A stretch of 64,000 bases of DNA, taken from the NCBI GenBank assembly GCA_020846935.1, contig JADLCY010000001.1, positions 1 through 64,000 of the forward strand, in the 5' to 3' direction. A model generated the notes under the pieces. The model worked only from the letters and a program-made list of their open reading frames with translations, was not told the DNA's origin and ran no database searches. A program made the translations under genes and the position numbers. This DNA is from Gemmatimonadaceae bacterium (GTDB lineage Bacteria; Gemmatimonadota; Gemmatimonadetes; Gemmatimonadales; Gemmatimonadaceae). Positions 7,734-16,875 of the stretch are shown here, one piece after another. Numbering within the stretch: the first letter of the stretch is position 1; each line of letters starts with the position of its first letter.

Positions 7734-8828
7734 TTACCCGCGGAGCAGCGTGAGCACGTTCTGGCCAGCGGCGTTCGCCTGGGCGAGCATCGCGGTACCG
7801 GCCTGCTGCAGGATCTGGTTCTTCGAGAAGGTCGTCATCTCCGCCGCCATGTCGAGGTCACGGATCGTGCTCTCGGCGGCCGAGAAGTTCTGCACCGAGG
7901 TGCGGACGTTTTCCGTGGCGATCTCGATACGGCTCTGGAGCGCACCGATGACACCGATGGCGACGTTGGCGTTGGTGATGGCCGTGTCGATCTGCGAGAG
8001 CGCGGTCTGCGCGTTCGCCAGGGTCGTCGGGTCCGCGGTGACCGACAGGCTTGCCGACGTCAGGTTGAGCTGCGAGCCCGTGATGGTGATCGCGTCATTG
8101 CCGGAGTACTGGCCCGACGCGGACACGAGGAACGTACCCGAGCCGCCACCGACGGTGACGTTGCCCGCCAGGGTGGCCGCACCGACGGCCGACGTCGTGT
8201 CGACGGTGATACCGAGCGAGGTGAAGTTGAGCGTCTGCTTGGTCGCCGCCGTGACGCCGAGGGTCTGCGACACCGACCCGTTGGAGAGCGTGACGACGCT
8301 ACCGCCTGACGACAGCGTGTAGGCACCCGTCGACGCGCCCGACAGCTTGATGTCGTAGACGCCGGTGGTGGTGGCCAGCGCGGTCGAAGCGCTGTCGATC
8401 GTCGCGCCGAAGGCACCGTTGAGCAGCGTGTTGCCCTGGAACTTCACGGTGGCGACGGTACGGTCGATTTCGTTGCGGAGCGCCTGGTACTCGTTGGTGA
8501 TGCGGGCGCGGCCGGCCGAGTCGACGCTGTCCGACGCCGCCTGGGCGGCGAGTTCCTTCATGCGCTCGAGCATCTTCTGGATCGTGCCCGTCGCGCCTTC
8601 GGCGATACCCAGCACCGAGTTCGCCTGCTCCGAGTTGCGGGCCGCCTGGCCGAGCGCACGGATGTCCGCGCGAAGGACGTTGGCGATACCCAGACCGGCA
8701 GCGTCGTCTGCAGCACGAGTGATGCGGAAGCCCGAGGACAGCTTGGCCATGGACTTCGAGACATCATCGTTCACGCGGGTGAGGTTCCCGTGGGCGCGCA
8801 GCGCGCTGACGTTCGTGTTGATCCTCAT
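7734..8828 (-). CDS. fliC: flagellin
   Basis: A 364-residue filament subunit. The N-terminal D0/D1 helices (MRINTNVSALRAHGNL, LSSGFRITRAADDAAGLGIA) and the C-terminal D1/D0 helices (ENVRTSVQNFSAAESTIRDLD and a QAGTAMLAQANAAGQNVL tail) are conserved. A variable Ser/Thr/Gly-rich centre at about 140-270 is exposed on the filament and offers many possible O-glycosylation sites, which fits the glycosyltransferase genes upstream. Monocistronic, with its own FliA-type promoter and a structured leader. It is the only flagellin gene in the window. Confidence 0.97.
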   Translation of the reverse strand: MRINTNVSALRAHGNLTRVNDDVSKSMAKLSSGFRITRAADDAAGLGIANVLRADIRALGQAARNSEQANSVLGIAEGATGTIQKMLERMKELAAQAASDSVDSAGRARITNEYQALRNEIDRTVATVKFQGNTLLNGAFGATIDSASTALATTTGVYDIKLSGASTGAYTLSSGGSVVTLSNGSVSQTLGVTAATKQTLNFTSLGITVDTTSAVGAATLAGNVTVGGGSGTFLVSASGQYSGNDAITITGSQLNLTSASLSVTADPTTLANAQTALSQIDTAITNANVAIGVIGALQSRIEIATENVRTSVQNFSAAESTIRDLDMAAEMTTFSKNQILQQAGTAMLAQANAAGQNVLTLLRG

Positions 8829-8835
8829 GATGGTG

Positions 8836-8870
8836 CTCCTTGGGTGTTGGGTCGGGGAATCCGTTCCCCG
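8836..8870 (-). promoter_or_regulatory. flagellin mRNA leader: GGA-loop hairpin plus GGA in Shine-Dalgarno (probable CsrA sites)
   Basis: On the transcript, CGGGGAA and TTCCCCG (8853-8870) form a 7-bp stem closing a CGGA tetraloop, and AAGGAG (8836-8841) is the Shine-Dalgarno 7 bases before the ATG. CsrA binds GGA in hairpin loops and blocks ribosomes at a second GGA in the Shine-Dalgarno. The two GGAs lie about 22 bases apart, as in leaders bridged by one CsrA dimer. Confidence 0.6.
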
Positions 8871-8910
8871 TCGAGCGCCGGGCGTTAGTGCCGGTGCCCT
8901 CCACGAGCCT

Positions 8911-8938
8911 GTATCGGACGGTGGCGGCCGGGACTTTA
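8911..8938 (-). promoter_or_regulatory. FliA (sigma-28) promoter of flagellin
   Basis: On the minus strand: TAAA (8935-8938), 16 bases, TCCGATAC (8911-8918). It is the best match in the window to TAAA-N15-GCCGATAA; counted as TAAA-N15-GTCCGATA the spacing is exact. The predicted leader is about 75 bases. Confidence 0.75.
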
Positions 8939-8985
8939 GCGGTCCCCGTGCGCGCGTTGCCTCGGCGGCCGATGTGTGCGCTGCA

Positions 8986-9813
8986 TCACGCGGCGACCGC
9001 CGGCGCTTCGGGGTGACGGAACAGGAGGTTGAACACCGAGTTCGTCTCGGGCGTCTGGTCGGGCGTGATGCGCTGCACGAACGTGCGACCGGGCTGGAAG
9101 AGGTATGTCTCGTAGCCCTGGTCGGTCATGACGCCGCGCAGCAGGCGCTCGCTCGCGCCCATCGACTCCAGACCAAAGCGATTGACCTCGGCGATCACGA
9201 ATGGCACATGGTGCCGCCTGAGGAGTTGGCGCGCGCCGACGAGGATCGCGAACTCGGCGCCTTCCGCGTCGATCTTGATCGCGCGGAGCCGGCTCATGTC
9301 ACGCTCCGCGAAGAACTGGTCGAGGGACGTGACGAAGACCTTGCGGGTGCGCGGCGGTCCCTGGCGCGACTGTTCATTGAAGGGGTGTCGGCCCACTTCC
9401 CAGAGCGCGTGGCCCCCATCGTTGTCGGCGTTCACGAAGAACTCGGCGATGGCCGGCGTGGCGCCGACCGCCATGTGGATCGGGCGCACGTTGGTGGCGC
9501 CGTTCACCTCGATGTGCTCGAGGAGGTCGGCAAAGTTGTTCGCGTCCGGCTCGAACGAGAACACGGTGCCGGTCGGGCCCACGAGGTGCGAGGCCAGCAT
9601 CGAGAAGTAGCCGACGTGCGCGCCGATGTCGATGAACGTGTCGCCCGGCTGCAGGATCGCGCCGATGAAGTTGCTGGTCTCGGATTCGTAGAGGCGCCCT
9701 TCCGCGAAGTCATTGAGCATGAAGCGCTGACTCATCTGAGTGGCATCGAGCAGGTAGGTCAGCTTGTGCTGTCCACCGGGTGCGGTGAGCGTGAAGGAGA
9801 ACTCGGTCTTCAT
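8986..9813 (-). CDS. FkbM-family SAM-dependent methyltransferase
   Basis: A 275-residue methyltransferase. SAM motif I is DTFIDIGAHVGYFSMLA, the acidic loop is VFSFEPDANNF, and the substrate-side motif is LRAIKIDAEGAEFAIL, all as in FkbM O-methyltransferases. These enzymes usually methylate hydroxyls of sugars or polyketides. It follows the large TPR/glycosyltransferase gene in the flgL operon, so an O-methyl group on a flagellin glycan is the likely product; the acceptor is inferred from context only. Confidence 0.85.
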   Translation of the reverse strand: MKTEFSFTLTAPGGQHKLTYLLDATQMSQRFMLNDFAEGRLYESETSNFIGAILQPGDTFIDIGAHVGYFSMLASHLVGPTGTVFSFEPDANNFADLLEHIEVNGATNVRPIHMAVGATPAIAEFFVNADNDGGHALWEVGRHPFNEQSRQGPPRTRKVFVTSLDQFFAERDMSRLRAIKIDAEGAEFAILVGARQLLRRHHVPFVIAEVNRFGLESMGASERLLRGVMTDQGYETYLFQPGRTFVQRITPDQTPETNSVFNLLFRHPEAPAVAA

Positions 9814-9859
9814 TGGATGAGTGGACGGATGGGCGGTGGGACGAGCGTTCGGATGCGGG

Positions 9860-12800
9860 TCAGCACAGGGGCGTCAGCGCATCGAGCAAGGCGCCGACCT
9901 GATGGTGCCAGGTCCAGCGGGTCATGGCGTCGGCGCCGCGGGCGGCAAGAGCGCACATCGCGGCACGGTCCGTGTAGGCCGTCTCGAGGGCAGCGACGAC
10001 TTCGTCCACATCGGACTCGCCCCAGCCCTCGATGCCGTCGAAGTACCTCGTCGGCCTCGGCGGTTGCAGCTGCGTGGTCAGCGGCTGGCAGCCCCCCGTG
10101 GCCACGAGGTCGAGGTGGCCCGTGTTCGCCGCGAGGATCGTGGGCACGCCGGCGGCCATGCATTCCATGGCCACGAGGTTCGTGCCGCCTTCGGCGCGAT
10201 TGGGGAACAGCGCCACGTCGGCCTCTCGCACGAGCTGACCCATGACCGCATTCGGCTGTCGTCCGACGTCGATCACGTTCATGGCCGGTACGCCGTTGCG
10301 GGCGAGCCATGGCACGAGGTCGAGGCGATCGCCGTTGAGCTGTGGCAGTCCTTCCACGTGGCCGGCGAGGTCGAGGTCGCCGATCAGCTGCGGCCACGCG
10401 TTGTGCCACGCAGCGACGAGGAGGGCGTCCGGGTGCGTGGCCACAAAGCGCCGAAAGGCGGCCACTACGATGTCCTGCCCCTTGCGGTATTCGAGCTTGC
10501 CGCCGGAGAACACCACGAATCGGTCGGCAAAGAGTCCGCTGCGCGGCGCCGGGTGAAAGATCGAGGGATCGATCCCCTGTGGTACGGTGACCACGTGGGC
10601 GATCCCGTTGGCAGCGAGGACCTCGGCGTTCCAGGTGGAGCCGGCGACCAGGAGGTCGAAGCGGGAGGCGATGGCGTCGGCGTCCGTGCCAAGCACCGTG
10701 TCCTCGAAGAACACCACACCGGCGCGGCGTGCGGCAGGTGCGACGAAGCTGTCGGCGCCGGCGAGGCGATTGCCTAACGCGCACAGGACGAGGTCCGGCG
10801 CGGCCGGCGCTGCCGGCGCGAACAGGGGCGCGAGGCGTGCCGCCACCAGGGGCGACACCTCCATCGGCCCCACGGCGCGCACGACCGGAGTCGCCCGACC
10901 ATCCTTGAGCAGTTCGAGCGCGAGGTTGGTGCCATAGATGCCCCAGCCCGTATCGCTGCGCAGCTCCCAGTCGATCCCAACGGTCGGCGACCCGACATCC
11001 GGAACGGCGGCTGGCGCGGGAACGTGAGCCGTCTCGGGCACCTCCTGATGCGGAACCTCGCCCGCGGTGAGCGCCGCGAGCACCATCGGGCTCATGGCGA
11101 CCAGCGCGCCGCTACCGCCGTCGGTCCATGGGTCCAGCGTGACCTCGCCGTCGACCGTCGAGAGCGCAAAGACGTGCATGCCCTGCTCCATGAACTCACG
11201 CACACCCGCGACGCTCGATGTCGTGTCGCACACGACCACGTCGGCGATGGCCGCGCCCGCGGCGAACAGCGCGCGAAGCGTGCCCACGTCGGTGTCAGCG
11301 AGCCGCACCACGAGCCGCCCGTCGGCGGGGAGCGCCGTCGCGGCACTCACCGACGAGTACGCCGACCATCGCGCGGCCGGCGCCCTGCGGGAGACCATGG
11401 CACCGATGCGCGCGGTCGCTCCATGCTCGCCAACGATCCGCAGCGAGCACACCGACGACGCTGCCACGTCGACACTCACGAGGCCGAGCCCCGGGGCAGC
11501 GTCCACGAGAGCGTCGCCCGGCTGGAGCAGGTCGACCAGGAACGCGCGCACCTCGGCATGGGCCGCACGCCCGGTGAGTTCGGCCTCGTATTCGGCGAAC
11601 ATGCGCTCGTCGGCGAGTTCAGCCAGGGGAACCCACACGTCGAACGGCCGGCCGTCGCGCACGTGCGTCGAGGTAACCGTGACGATGTCGATGGGGGCAG
11701 CGGCGGCTGCAGCCGCCGGCACACGCTCCGTCGCCACCTTCGCGAGTTCGCGCTCCACCTCGGCGAACACCGAGGCCCAGTCGCGAGGTGTCGGTTGCCT
11801 GAAGAGCCGCATGGAGGGATACCACGGCGAGTCCGTGCGATCGAGCATCCAGCGGAAGTCCGGCACGTGAGGCAAGAGCAGCCAGGTCGGGACGCCGAGC
11901 GCCCCGGCGAGGTGCGCCACCGACGTGTCGACGGTGATCACGAGGTCGAGCGCCTGGATCGCGGCTGCCGTGTCCCTGAAGTCGACGAGCCCCGGTGCGA
12001 GATCTTCGATGGTACGACCGGGCAGCTGGGCGAGTTGCCGTTCGGGCTCGGCGCCCTTCTGCAACGAGAAGAAGGCGGTGCCTGGAACCCGCGCGAGGTC
12101 AGCGAAGGCGGTCAGTGGCGCCGAGCGCAGGAAGTCGCGCGCATGACCCGGATTCCCTGCCCAGACGATGCCGACCTTGAGTCGATCCGGCGGTGCGGCG
12201 ACGAGCGCTGACGTCGCGCGCGGCTCCACATCGAGATACGGGATGTCCGCGGGGACGGTCTCGATGGTGGTGCCGACGAGGCCGGGCAGCGACATGAGGT
12301 TGGCGTGGACATCGTATCTGGGCAGCGCGGCGCCACGCGCGACCACCGCGTCCACCCCGCGTGCGGCCGCGAGCAGTGGCACGATGGGGAACGGCGCTTC
12401 CACCACGACGCGGCCGGCGCCGCGGTCCTTGAGCACGGGCGCGTAGCGAACGAACTGGATCGCGTCGCCAATCCCCTGCTCGGAGTGCAGAAGGATCGTG
12501 CGGCCGTCGAGCGGATCGCCCTGCCATGCATTCGGGCCGTAGTCGCCGTGATCGAACACCACGGACTGGAGGCGCTTGCGCCATTCGAACTGCGGCCAGC
12601 CGCGTACGAAGTCGCCCTGGAGGAGCCACAGGAGGGCGAGGTTCCAGTTCGCGTTGCGATTCTCCGGATCCGTCGATCGCACGCGTTCGTACAACGCCTC
12701 GGCCTCGGCGAAGTTGCCGGACTCCATGGCGACGTTGGCGAGCAGGTTCCAGGACTCGGCGTAGCCGGGATCGGCGTCGATGGCGCGCTGGGCCCAATGT

Positions 12801-13504
12801 CGCACGCGGTCATGTTCGCCGGTGCGCTCGAAGACCGAGGCGAAGTTTGCGAGGATCGCCGCGTTGTCGGGGGCGACGGTGATCGCCCGTTCGAACGCGC
12901 GCGTGGCGTCGTCGTAGCGGCGCGCTTCCTTGAGCACGACGCCGAGGTTGCTGAGGGCATTCAGGTGCGATGGATCGAGCTCGACGGCGCGTGCGAGCGA
13001 GCGGATCGCCTCGGCCTCCTCGCGCATCCCGCGCAGCGCGATGCCGCGATTGCTCCAGACGTCCGCGTCGTCGGGCGAGAGGGCGATCGCGCGATCGAAC
13101 GCGGCGACCGCATCGGGAAAGCGGAACAGCTCGATCAGCGTGTTGCCGTGATTGTTGTGCCACCCGGCGCGCCCGGGTTCGAGCGCGGTGGCGCGTTCGA
13201 AGCATCGATTGGCCTCGTCGTGGTCGCCGCCTTCGGCGAGGAGGATGCCCAGGTTGTTGAGGGCCTCGCCGTAGTCGGGCTCGACGCTGGTCGCGCGCCG
13301 AAAGAGCGCTTCGGCTTCGGCGCGTTGGCCACGCGCGGCGAGGATGGCGCCGAGGTTATTGGCCGCGGCGGTATGCGAGGGGTCGTCGTCGAGCGCCTGG
13401 CGATAGAGGTCGGCGGCGACCGCAGTGTGACCGGCGAGGTGCTGCTGCACCGCCCGGTCGAAAGCCGCGTCGCTGGTCCGCGGCGAGTGGGCGGTCTTTG
13501 TCAT
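9860..13504 (-). CDS. multidomain TPR / glycosyltransferase protein, probable flagellin glycosylation
   Basis: A 1214-residue composite protein. Residues ~10-290 are about eight tetratricopeptide repeats (for example YGEALNNLGILLAEGGDHDEA). Residues ~310-590 resemble a GT9/GT41-type GT-B fold (EQGIGDAIQFVRYAP near 343, DTSVAHLAGALGVPTW near 525). Residues ~635-840 look like a degraded FkbM-like domain (LLQPGDALVDAAPGLGL) without a clear SAM motif. Residues ~841-1214 are a GT4-type glycosyltransferase (VTVPQGIDPSIFHP, then EGGTNLVAMECMAAGVPTIL). The TPR part would hold the protein acceptor. It begins 2 bases after the fliW stop and shares the flgL operon. No signal peptide, so cytoplasmic. Confidence 0.85.
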   Translation of the reverse strand: MTKTAHSPRTSDAAFDRAVQQHLAGHTAVAADLYRQALDDDPSHTAAANNLGAILAARGQRAEAEALFRRATSVEPDYGEALNNLGILLAEGGDHDEANRCFERATALEPGRAGWHNNHGNTLIELFRFPDAVAAFDRAIALSPDDADVWSNRGIALRGMREEAEAIRSLARAVELDPSHLNALSNLGVVLKEARRYDDATRAFERAITVAPDNAAILANFASVFERTGEHDRVRHWAQRAIDADPGYAESWNLLANVAMESGNFAEAEALYERVRSTDPENRNANWNLALLWLLQGDFVRGWPQFEWRKRLQSVVFDHGDYGPNAWQGDPLDGRTILLHSEQGIGDAIQFVRYAPVLKDRGAGRVVVEAPFPIVPLLAAARGVDAVVARGAALPRYDVHANLMSLPGLVGTTIETVPADIPYLDVEPRATSALVAAPPDRLKVGIVWAGNPGHARDFLRSAPLTAFADLARVPGTAFFSLQKGAEPERQLAQLPGRTIEDLAPGLVDFRDTAAAIQALDLVITVDTSVAHLAGALGVPTWLLLPHVPDFRWMLDRTDSPWYPSMRLFRQPTPRDWASVFAEVERELAKVATERVPAAAAAAAPIDIVTVTSTHVRDGRPFDVWVPLAELADERMFAEYEAELTGRAAHAEVRAFLVDLLQPGDALVDAAPGLGLVSVDVAASSVCSLRIVGEHGATARIGAMVSRRAPAARWSAYSSVSAATALPADGRLVVRLADTDVGTLRALFAAGAAIADVVVCDTTSSVAGVREFMEQGMHVFALSTVDGEVTLDPWTDGGSGALVAMSPMVLAALTAGEVPHQEVPETAHVPAPAAVPDVGSPTVGIDWELRSDTGWGIYGTNLALELLKDGRATPVVRAVGPMEVSPLVAARLAPLFAPAAPAAPDLVLCALGNRLAGADSFVAPAARRAGVVFFEDTVLGTDADAIASRFDLLVAGSTWNAEVLAANGIAHVVTVPQGIDPSIFHPAPRSGLFADRFVVFSGGKLEYRKGQDIVVAAFRRFVATHPDALLVAAWHNAWPQLIGDLDLAGHVEGLPQLNGDRLDLVPWLARNGVPAMNVIDVGRQPNAVMGQLVREADVALFPNRAEGGTNLVAMECMAAGVPTILAANTGHLDLVATGGCQPLTTQLQPPRPTRYFDGIEGWGESDVDEVVAALETAYTDRAAMCALAARGADAMTRWTWHHQVGALLDALTPLC

Positions 13505-13505
13505 G

Positions 13506-13955
13506 CTAGAGCGCGAAGGCTTCGCGCATGCTGAATCCGTCGTCGGTGCGAATCGACTGATGCGCCTGGCCGAGTCGGGCGTTGAAGAGCAGGGGCGCGT
13601 GCAGGTTGGCGGTGCACGGCTGTCCGGCCTCGCCCATGGTCACGATCGAGAGGACGAGGATGTCTTCACCGCTGCCGGTGCCGAGGCGTGCCTTGTCGGC
13701 GTCGCCGAGTTCCAGGTGATAGTGCGGGAAGACGGGGAACGGATCGACGAGCAGGAAGACGAGCGCCGAGTGTTCGACCGACTGGAGCCAGAAGAGCCCC
13801 TCGCGCGGTGTGGGGAGGAGCGCAAAGCGGCGCGCCTCGGGAAAGCCGTAGAGTCCCTCGCTGAACTCGACGACCTGGTCGCTCGGCACCGGGAGCGTGC
13901 CGAGCAGTTCGGAGTGCACGGGAAGGACGGAGGGTTCCACGGTGCTCGCGGTCAT
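13506..13955 (-). CDS. fliW: FliW, flagellar assembly factor and CsrA antagonist
   Basis: A 149-residue FliW. Typical segments are VVEFSEGLYGFPEARRFAL, FWLQSVEHSALVFLLVDPF and the late CTANLHAPLLFNARLGQAHQ. FliW binds either flagellin or CsrA; when flagellin is secreted, freed FliW removes CsrA from the flagellin mRNA. Its ATG overlaps the flgL stop (ATGA), a common pairing. csrA is encoded near 56.4 kb and the flagellin leader has matching GGA sites. Confidence 0.95.
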   Translation of the reverse strand: MTASTVEPSVLPVHSELLGTLPVPSDQVVEFSEGLYGFPEARRFALLPTPREGLFWLQSVEHSALVFLLVDPFPVFPHYHLELGDADKARLGTGSGEDILVLSIVTMGEAGQPCTANLHAPLLFNARLGQAHQSIRTDDGFSMREAFAL

Positions 13956-14833
13956 CGGAGGTACTCGGTGAGGTTCATGCCCATGACGCGTGAGGTGGCG
14001 AGCATGGCGGCCTGGTAGGCGGTCTGGCGGCTCACGAGGTCGGAGACGGCCTTCTCGAGGTCGGCCTCCTGCAGGTTGGACTTGAAGGTGCGGAGCGAGG
14101 TGTCGAGGGCGCGCAGGTTGGACGTGGCCACTTCGAGCTGCGCCGCCTGGGTGCCTGACTCGCCGATGAGGACCTGGACGTTGGCGTGGCCCGCGTCGAG
14201 GGCAAAGATCGACTGCCGGATCGCCGGGGCGTCATCATTGCCTAACGCGGTGGACACCTGGTCGATCGCCGCCAGAACGCCGGTGGTGAGGAAGACGTCG
14301 GTGGCGTTGTGCGTGGCGCGCACGTACATGCCTGACGAAATCTCGGCGCGTCGGAAGCCCGTGGGCGGCGTGGTCGTGAACGGCGGGGTGGTCGTCTGGA
14401 GCGGTGCGACGTTGCTCTGGTCACCGCCAAAGAGGAACTCGCCCTCATGCACCTGGTTGGCCAGTTGGAGGGCCTGCTGCATCAGGTGGTCGACTTCGGC
14501 CTTGGCAATGAGGCGGGTCTGCGCGCTGGCGGTCGACGTACCCTGACTCACGGCGAGTTCCTTGACGCGCTCGAGGATCTGCGTGAGCGAGTTGAGCGAC
14601 TGTTCCTCGACCGCGATGCGGGCCGATGCCGAGTTGATGTTGCGCTGGTACTGATCGATCGCACGGAGCGAAGCGCCGGAACTGACGATGCTGCTTGCGG
14701 CCGACGGATCGTCGCTCGCGACTTCGACGCGGAGCCCACTCGTGACGCGCTGCTGGGCGTCGTCCATCGCGCGGAGCGACTTCTGAAGTGCGTGGAGCGA
14801 GTTGCCGGTCGTGATGTGGTTGGTGATGCGCAT
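13952..14833 (-). CDS. flgL: FlgL, hook-filament junction protein (HAP3)
   Basis: A 293-residue flagellin-like protein. N-terminal helix MRITNHITTGNSLHALQKSL, then VTSGLRVEVASDDPSAA, parallels flagellin D0/D1; the C-terminus SDLVSRQTAYQAAMLATSRV is typical of FlgL. It joins the filament to FlgK at the hook. The chosen ATG gives the standard N-terminus; the longer reading frame runs through the intergenic promoter. First gene of flgL-fliW-glycosyltransferase-FkbM. Confidence 0.93.
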   Translation of the reverse strand: MRITNHITTGNSLHALQKSLRAMDDAQQRVTSGLRVEVASDDPSAASSIVSSGASLRAIDQYQRNINSASARIAVEEQSLNSLTQILERVKELAVSQGTSTASAQTRLIAKAEVDHLMQQALQLANQVHEGEFLFGGDQSNVAPLQTTTPPFTTTPPTGFRRAEISSGMYVRATHNATDVFLTTGVLAAIDQVSTALGNDDAPAIRQSIFALDAGHANVQVLIGESGTQAAQLEVATSNLRALDTSLRTFKSNLQEADLEKAVSDLVSRQTAYQAAMLATSRVMGMNLTEYLR

Positions 14834-14910
14834 GCACCCGTCCGAGGAGGAAGGATCGCCGGCAGGGCGGAAGAAGTTGCCTATCCCGTCCGTGGGGCGT
14901 CTCCTCGGCA

Positions 14911-14938
14911 GTATCGGCGGGGTTTTTCGGTCCTGAAC
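14911..14938 (-). promoter_or_regulatory. FliA-type promoter of the flgL operon
   Basis: GCCGATAC on the minus strand (14911-14918), identical to the flgM minus-10. The minus-35 position (GTTC at 14935-14938) is poor, so strength is uncertain. It lies in the 136-base gap between the divergent flgL and response regulator genes. Confidence 0.45.
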
Positions 14939-14969
14939 CCTCGGCACCCTTTTCCGCACGGCACCGCGA

Positions 14970-16403
14970 ATGGCGACGATCCTGTACGTGGACGACGAAC
15001 CCTCGGTCGGCCTGGTCCTCGAGGACACGCTGACGCAGGCCGGGCACCGGGCAATCGGAGCCCAGCACGTCGTCGAAGCCCTGCAGGTTCTGTCGAGGGA
15101 GACGATCGACCTGATCATCTCCGACTATCGGATGCCCGGGCTGACGGGGCTGGAGTTTCTGAACCTGCTCCAGCGCGAGGGCTATGACATTCCGCTGATC
15201 ATGGTGACCGGCTACGCATCCATTGAGCACGCGGTGTCGGCGATCAAGGCCGGGGCAATCGACTACATCACCAAGCCGATTCGCACCCAGCAGCTGGAGC
15301 TGGCGGTTGAGCAGGCGCTGGAGTACGTGCGGCTGCGTCGCGAGAACGAATCACTCCGTCGGGAGGTGATGGAGTTCCGCAACGAGAGGGCGATCGTGGG
15401 CGAAGCGCCCGCGATCCGCCGGATCCAGCAGACCATCGCGATGGTGGCGCCGACGCGTGCGACCGTGCTGCTGCAGGGGGAGAGCGGCACGGGCAAGGAG
15501 TTGTTTGCCCGCGCGATCCACGATCAGAGCGATCGCCGTGACAAGCCGTTCATCAAGCTGAACTGCGCCGCGCTGCCGGAGGGCCTGATCGAAAGCGCGC
15601 TGTTCGGCCACGAGCGTGGAGCGTTCACCGGCGCGGTGAAGCGCGTGGAGGGGGCATTCGAGCGCGCGAACGGCGGGACACTGCTGCTCGACGAGATCTC
15701 GGAAATGAAGCTCGAGCTGCAGGCGAAGCTGCTGCGAGTGCTGCAGGAGCAGGAGTTCGAGCGCGTGGGCGGCACGAACCCGATCCGCGTGGACGTGCGC
15801 GTGATTGCGACCACCAACCGGCATCTGGCCGACTATGCCGCGGCGGGTGCCTTCCGCCAGGACCTCTACTATAGACTGAGCGTGGTGCCGGTCGAGATCC
15901 CTGCCCTGCGGGAGCGCCCGGACGATATCCCGATGTTGGCCTATCGCTTTGCGCTGCGGACGGCGGCGGACGTGGGCAAGGAGGTCACGGGGATTGCGCC
16001 AGACGCGCTGCAGATGCTGCAGAGTTATCCCTGGCCCGGGAACGTTCGGGAGTTGCAGCACGCGGTGGAGCGTGCGGTGATCCTGACGCACGACAAGACG
16101 CTGCAGGCGCACCTGTTCGACCAGCAGCGTCAGGGGAGTCTGCAGTCGCTGGTGCAGCAGGTGATGCAGCGCGCGACGCCGACGACGCTGGCCGCGCTGA
16201 ACTTCGGGCCGAGCCAGCCGCCGGACGGGATCGTGCTGGCCACGTTGAATGTGGACGAGGCGGAGCGTGCGCTGATCAAGCGGGCGCTGGAGATGACGGG
16301 CGGCAATCGCACGCGCACGGCGGAGCTGTTAGGCATCTCGGTGCGGACGTTGCGGAACAAGCTGAACGGGCCGCAGCGTGCGGAGGCGGCGGTCGAGTCA
16401 TAG
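14970..16403 (+). CDS. NtrC-type sigma-54 response regulator, probable flagellar master regulator (FlrC/FleR-like)
   Basis: A 477-residue regulator. Receiver domain 1-120 with D8/D9, phospho-acceptor D52 (IISDYRMPG) and lysine in ITKPI. AAA+ domain ~140-375: Walker A GESGTGKE, intact GAFTGA loop that contacts sigma-54, Walker B LLLDEI, and arginine fingers in FRQDLYYRL. C-terminal Fis-type helix-turn-helix NRTRTAELLGISVRTLRNKL. Sigma-54-like elements precede flgB, fliL and flgF, so it is the natural activator of the class II operons. Its histidine kinase is not in the window. Confidence 0.9.
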   Translation: MATILYVDDEPSVGLVLEDTLTQAGHRAIGAQHVVEALQVLSRETIDLIISDYRMPGLTGLEFLNLLQREGYDIPLIMVTGYASIEHAVSAIKAGAIDYITKPIRTQQLELAVEQALEYVRLRRENESLRREVMEFRNERAIVGEAPAIRRIQQTIAMVAPTRATVLLQGESGTGKELFARAIHDQSDRRDKPFIKLNCAALPEGLIESALFGHERGAFTGAVKRVEGAFERANGGTLLLDEISEMKLELQAKLLRVLQEQEFERVGGTNPIRVDVRVIATTNRHLADYAAAGAFRQDLYYRLSVVPVEIPALRERPDDIPMLAYRFALRTAADVGKEVTGIAPDALQMLQSYPWPGNVRELQHAVERAVILTHDKTLQAHLFDQQRQGSLQSLVQQVMQRATPTTLAALNFGPSQPPDGIVLATLNVDEAERALIKRALEMTGGNRTRTAELLGISVRTLRNKLNGPQRAEAAVES

Positions 16404-16629
16404 CGTTCGCGCCCGAGGGGGCCGACCGTCGAGCCGAGCAGGCCTCCGATCAGGATGCCGGCCAGGCGTCCACGCGCGCACAAGGCACGCCCTCCACGCA
16501 GACCGTGGCCCCCCGTCCGCACGCACATCGGGCCCTTCTGCGCCGCGGCATCGGGCGACGATCCCGACCGGCGACTTGCCCCCGGACCGGCGAACTCGCA
16601 CGTTCGGGCCTGTCCCTACACCCGCGCGC

Positions 16630-16875
16630 ATGTCCGAGCTGGTCGTGCTTCACAAGTATCACAGCGAAGTCGAGGCCCAGGTAGCGGCCGCGATTCTCGA
16701 AGCGAGCGGCATCCCCGCGCGCGTGCTGGCTGACACCGCAGGTGGAGCCTTGCCCAGTTTGTCCCTGCTGTTTCCGGCGCGCCTGCTGGTGCGCGTCGAG
16801 GATGAGGCGGCGGCACGGGAGGCGTTGAAGGCTTCCGAGCAAGCCGCGGACGCGGAGCCGGACGAAGGCACGTGA
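16630..16875 (+). CDS. DUF2007-type small protein (putative signal-transducing)
   Basis: An 81-residue protein. It opens SELVVLHKYHSEVEAQVAAAILEASGIPA and continues with a second beta strand (ARLLVRVEDEAAAREAL), the compact beta-alpha-beta fold of DUF2007. Function of the family is unclear. The C-terminus is acidic. It stands alone between the regulator and flgB. The start was set at the ATG that begins the conserved fold; 226 bases between the regulator stop and this start show no other gene. Confidence 0.72.
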   Translation: MSELVVLHKYHSEVEAQVAAAILEASGIPARVLADTAGGALPSLSLLFPARLLVRVEDEAAAREALKASEQAADAEPDEGT

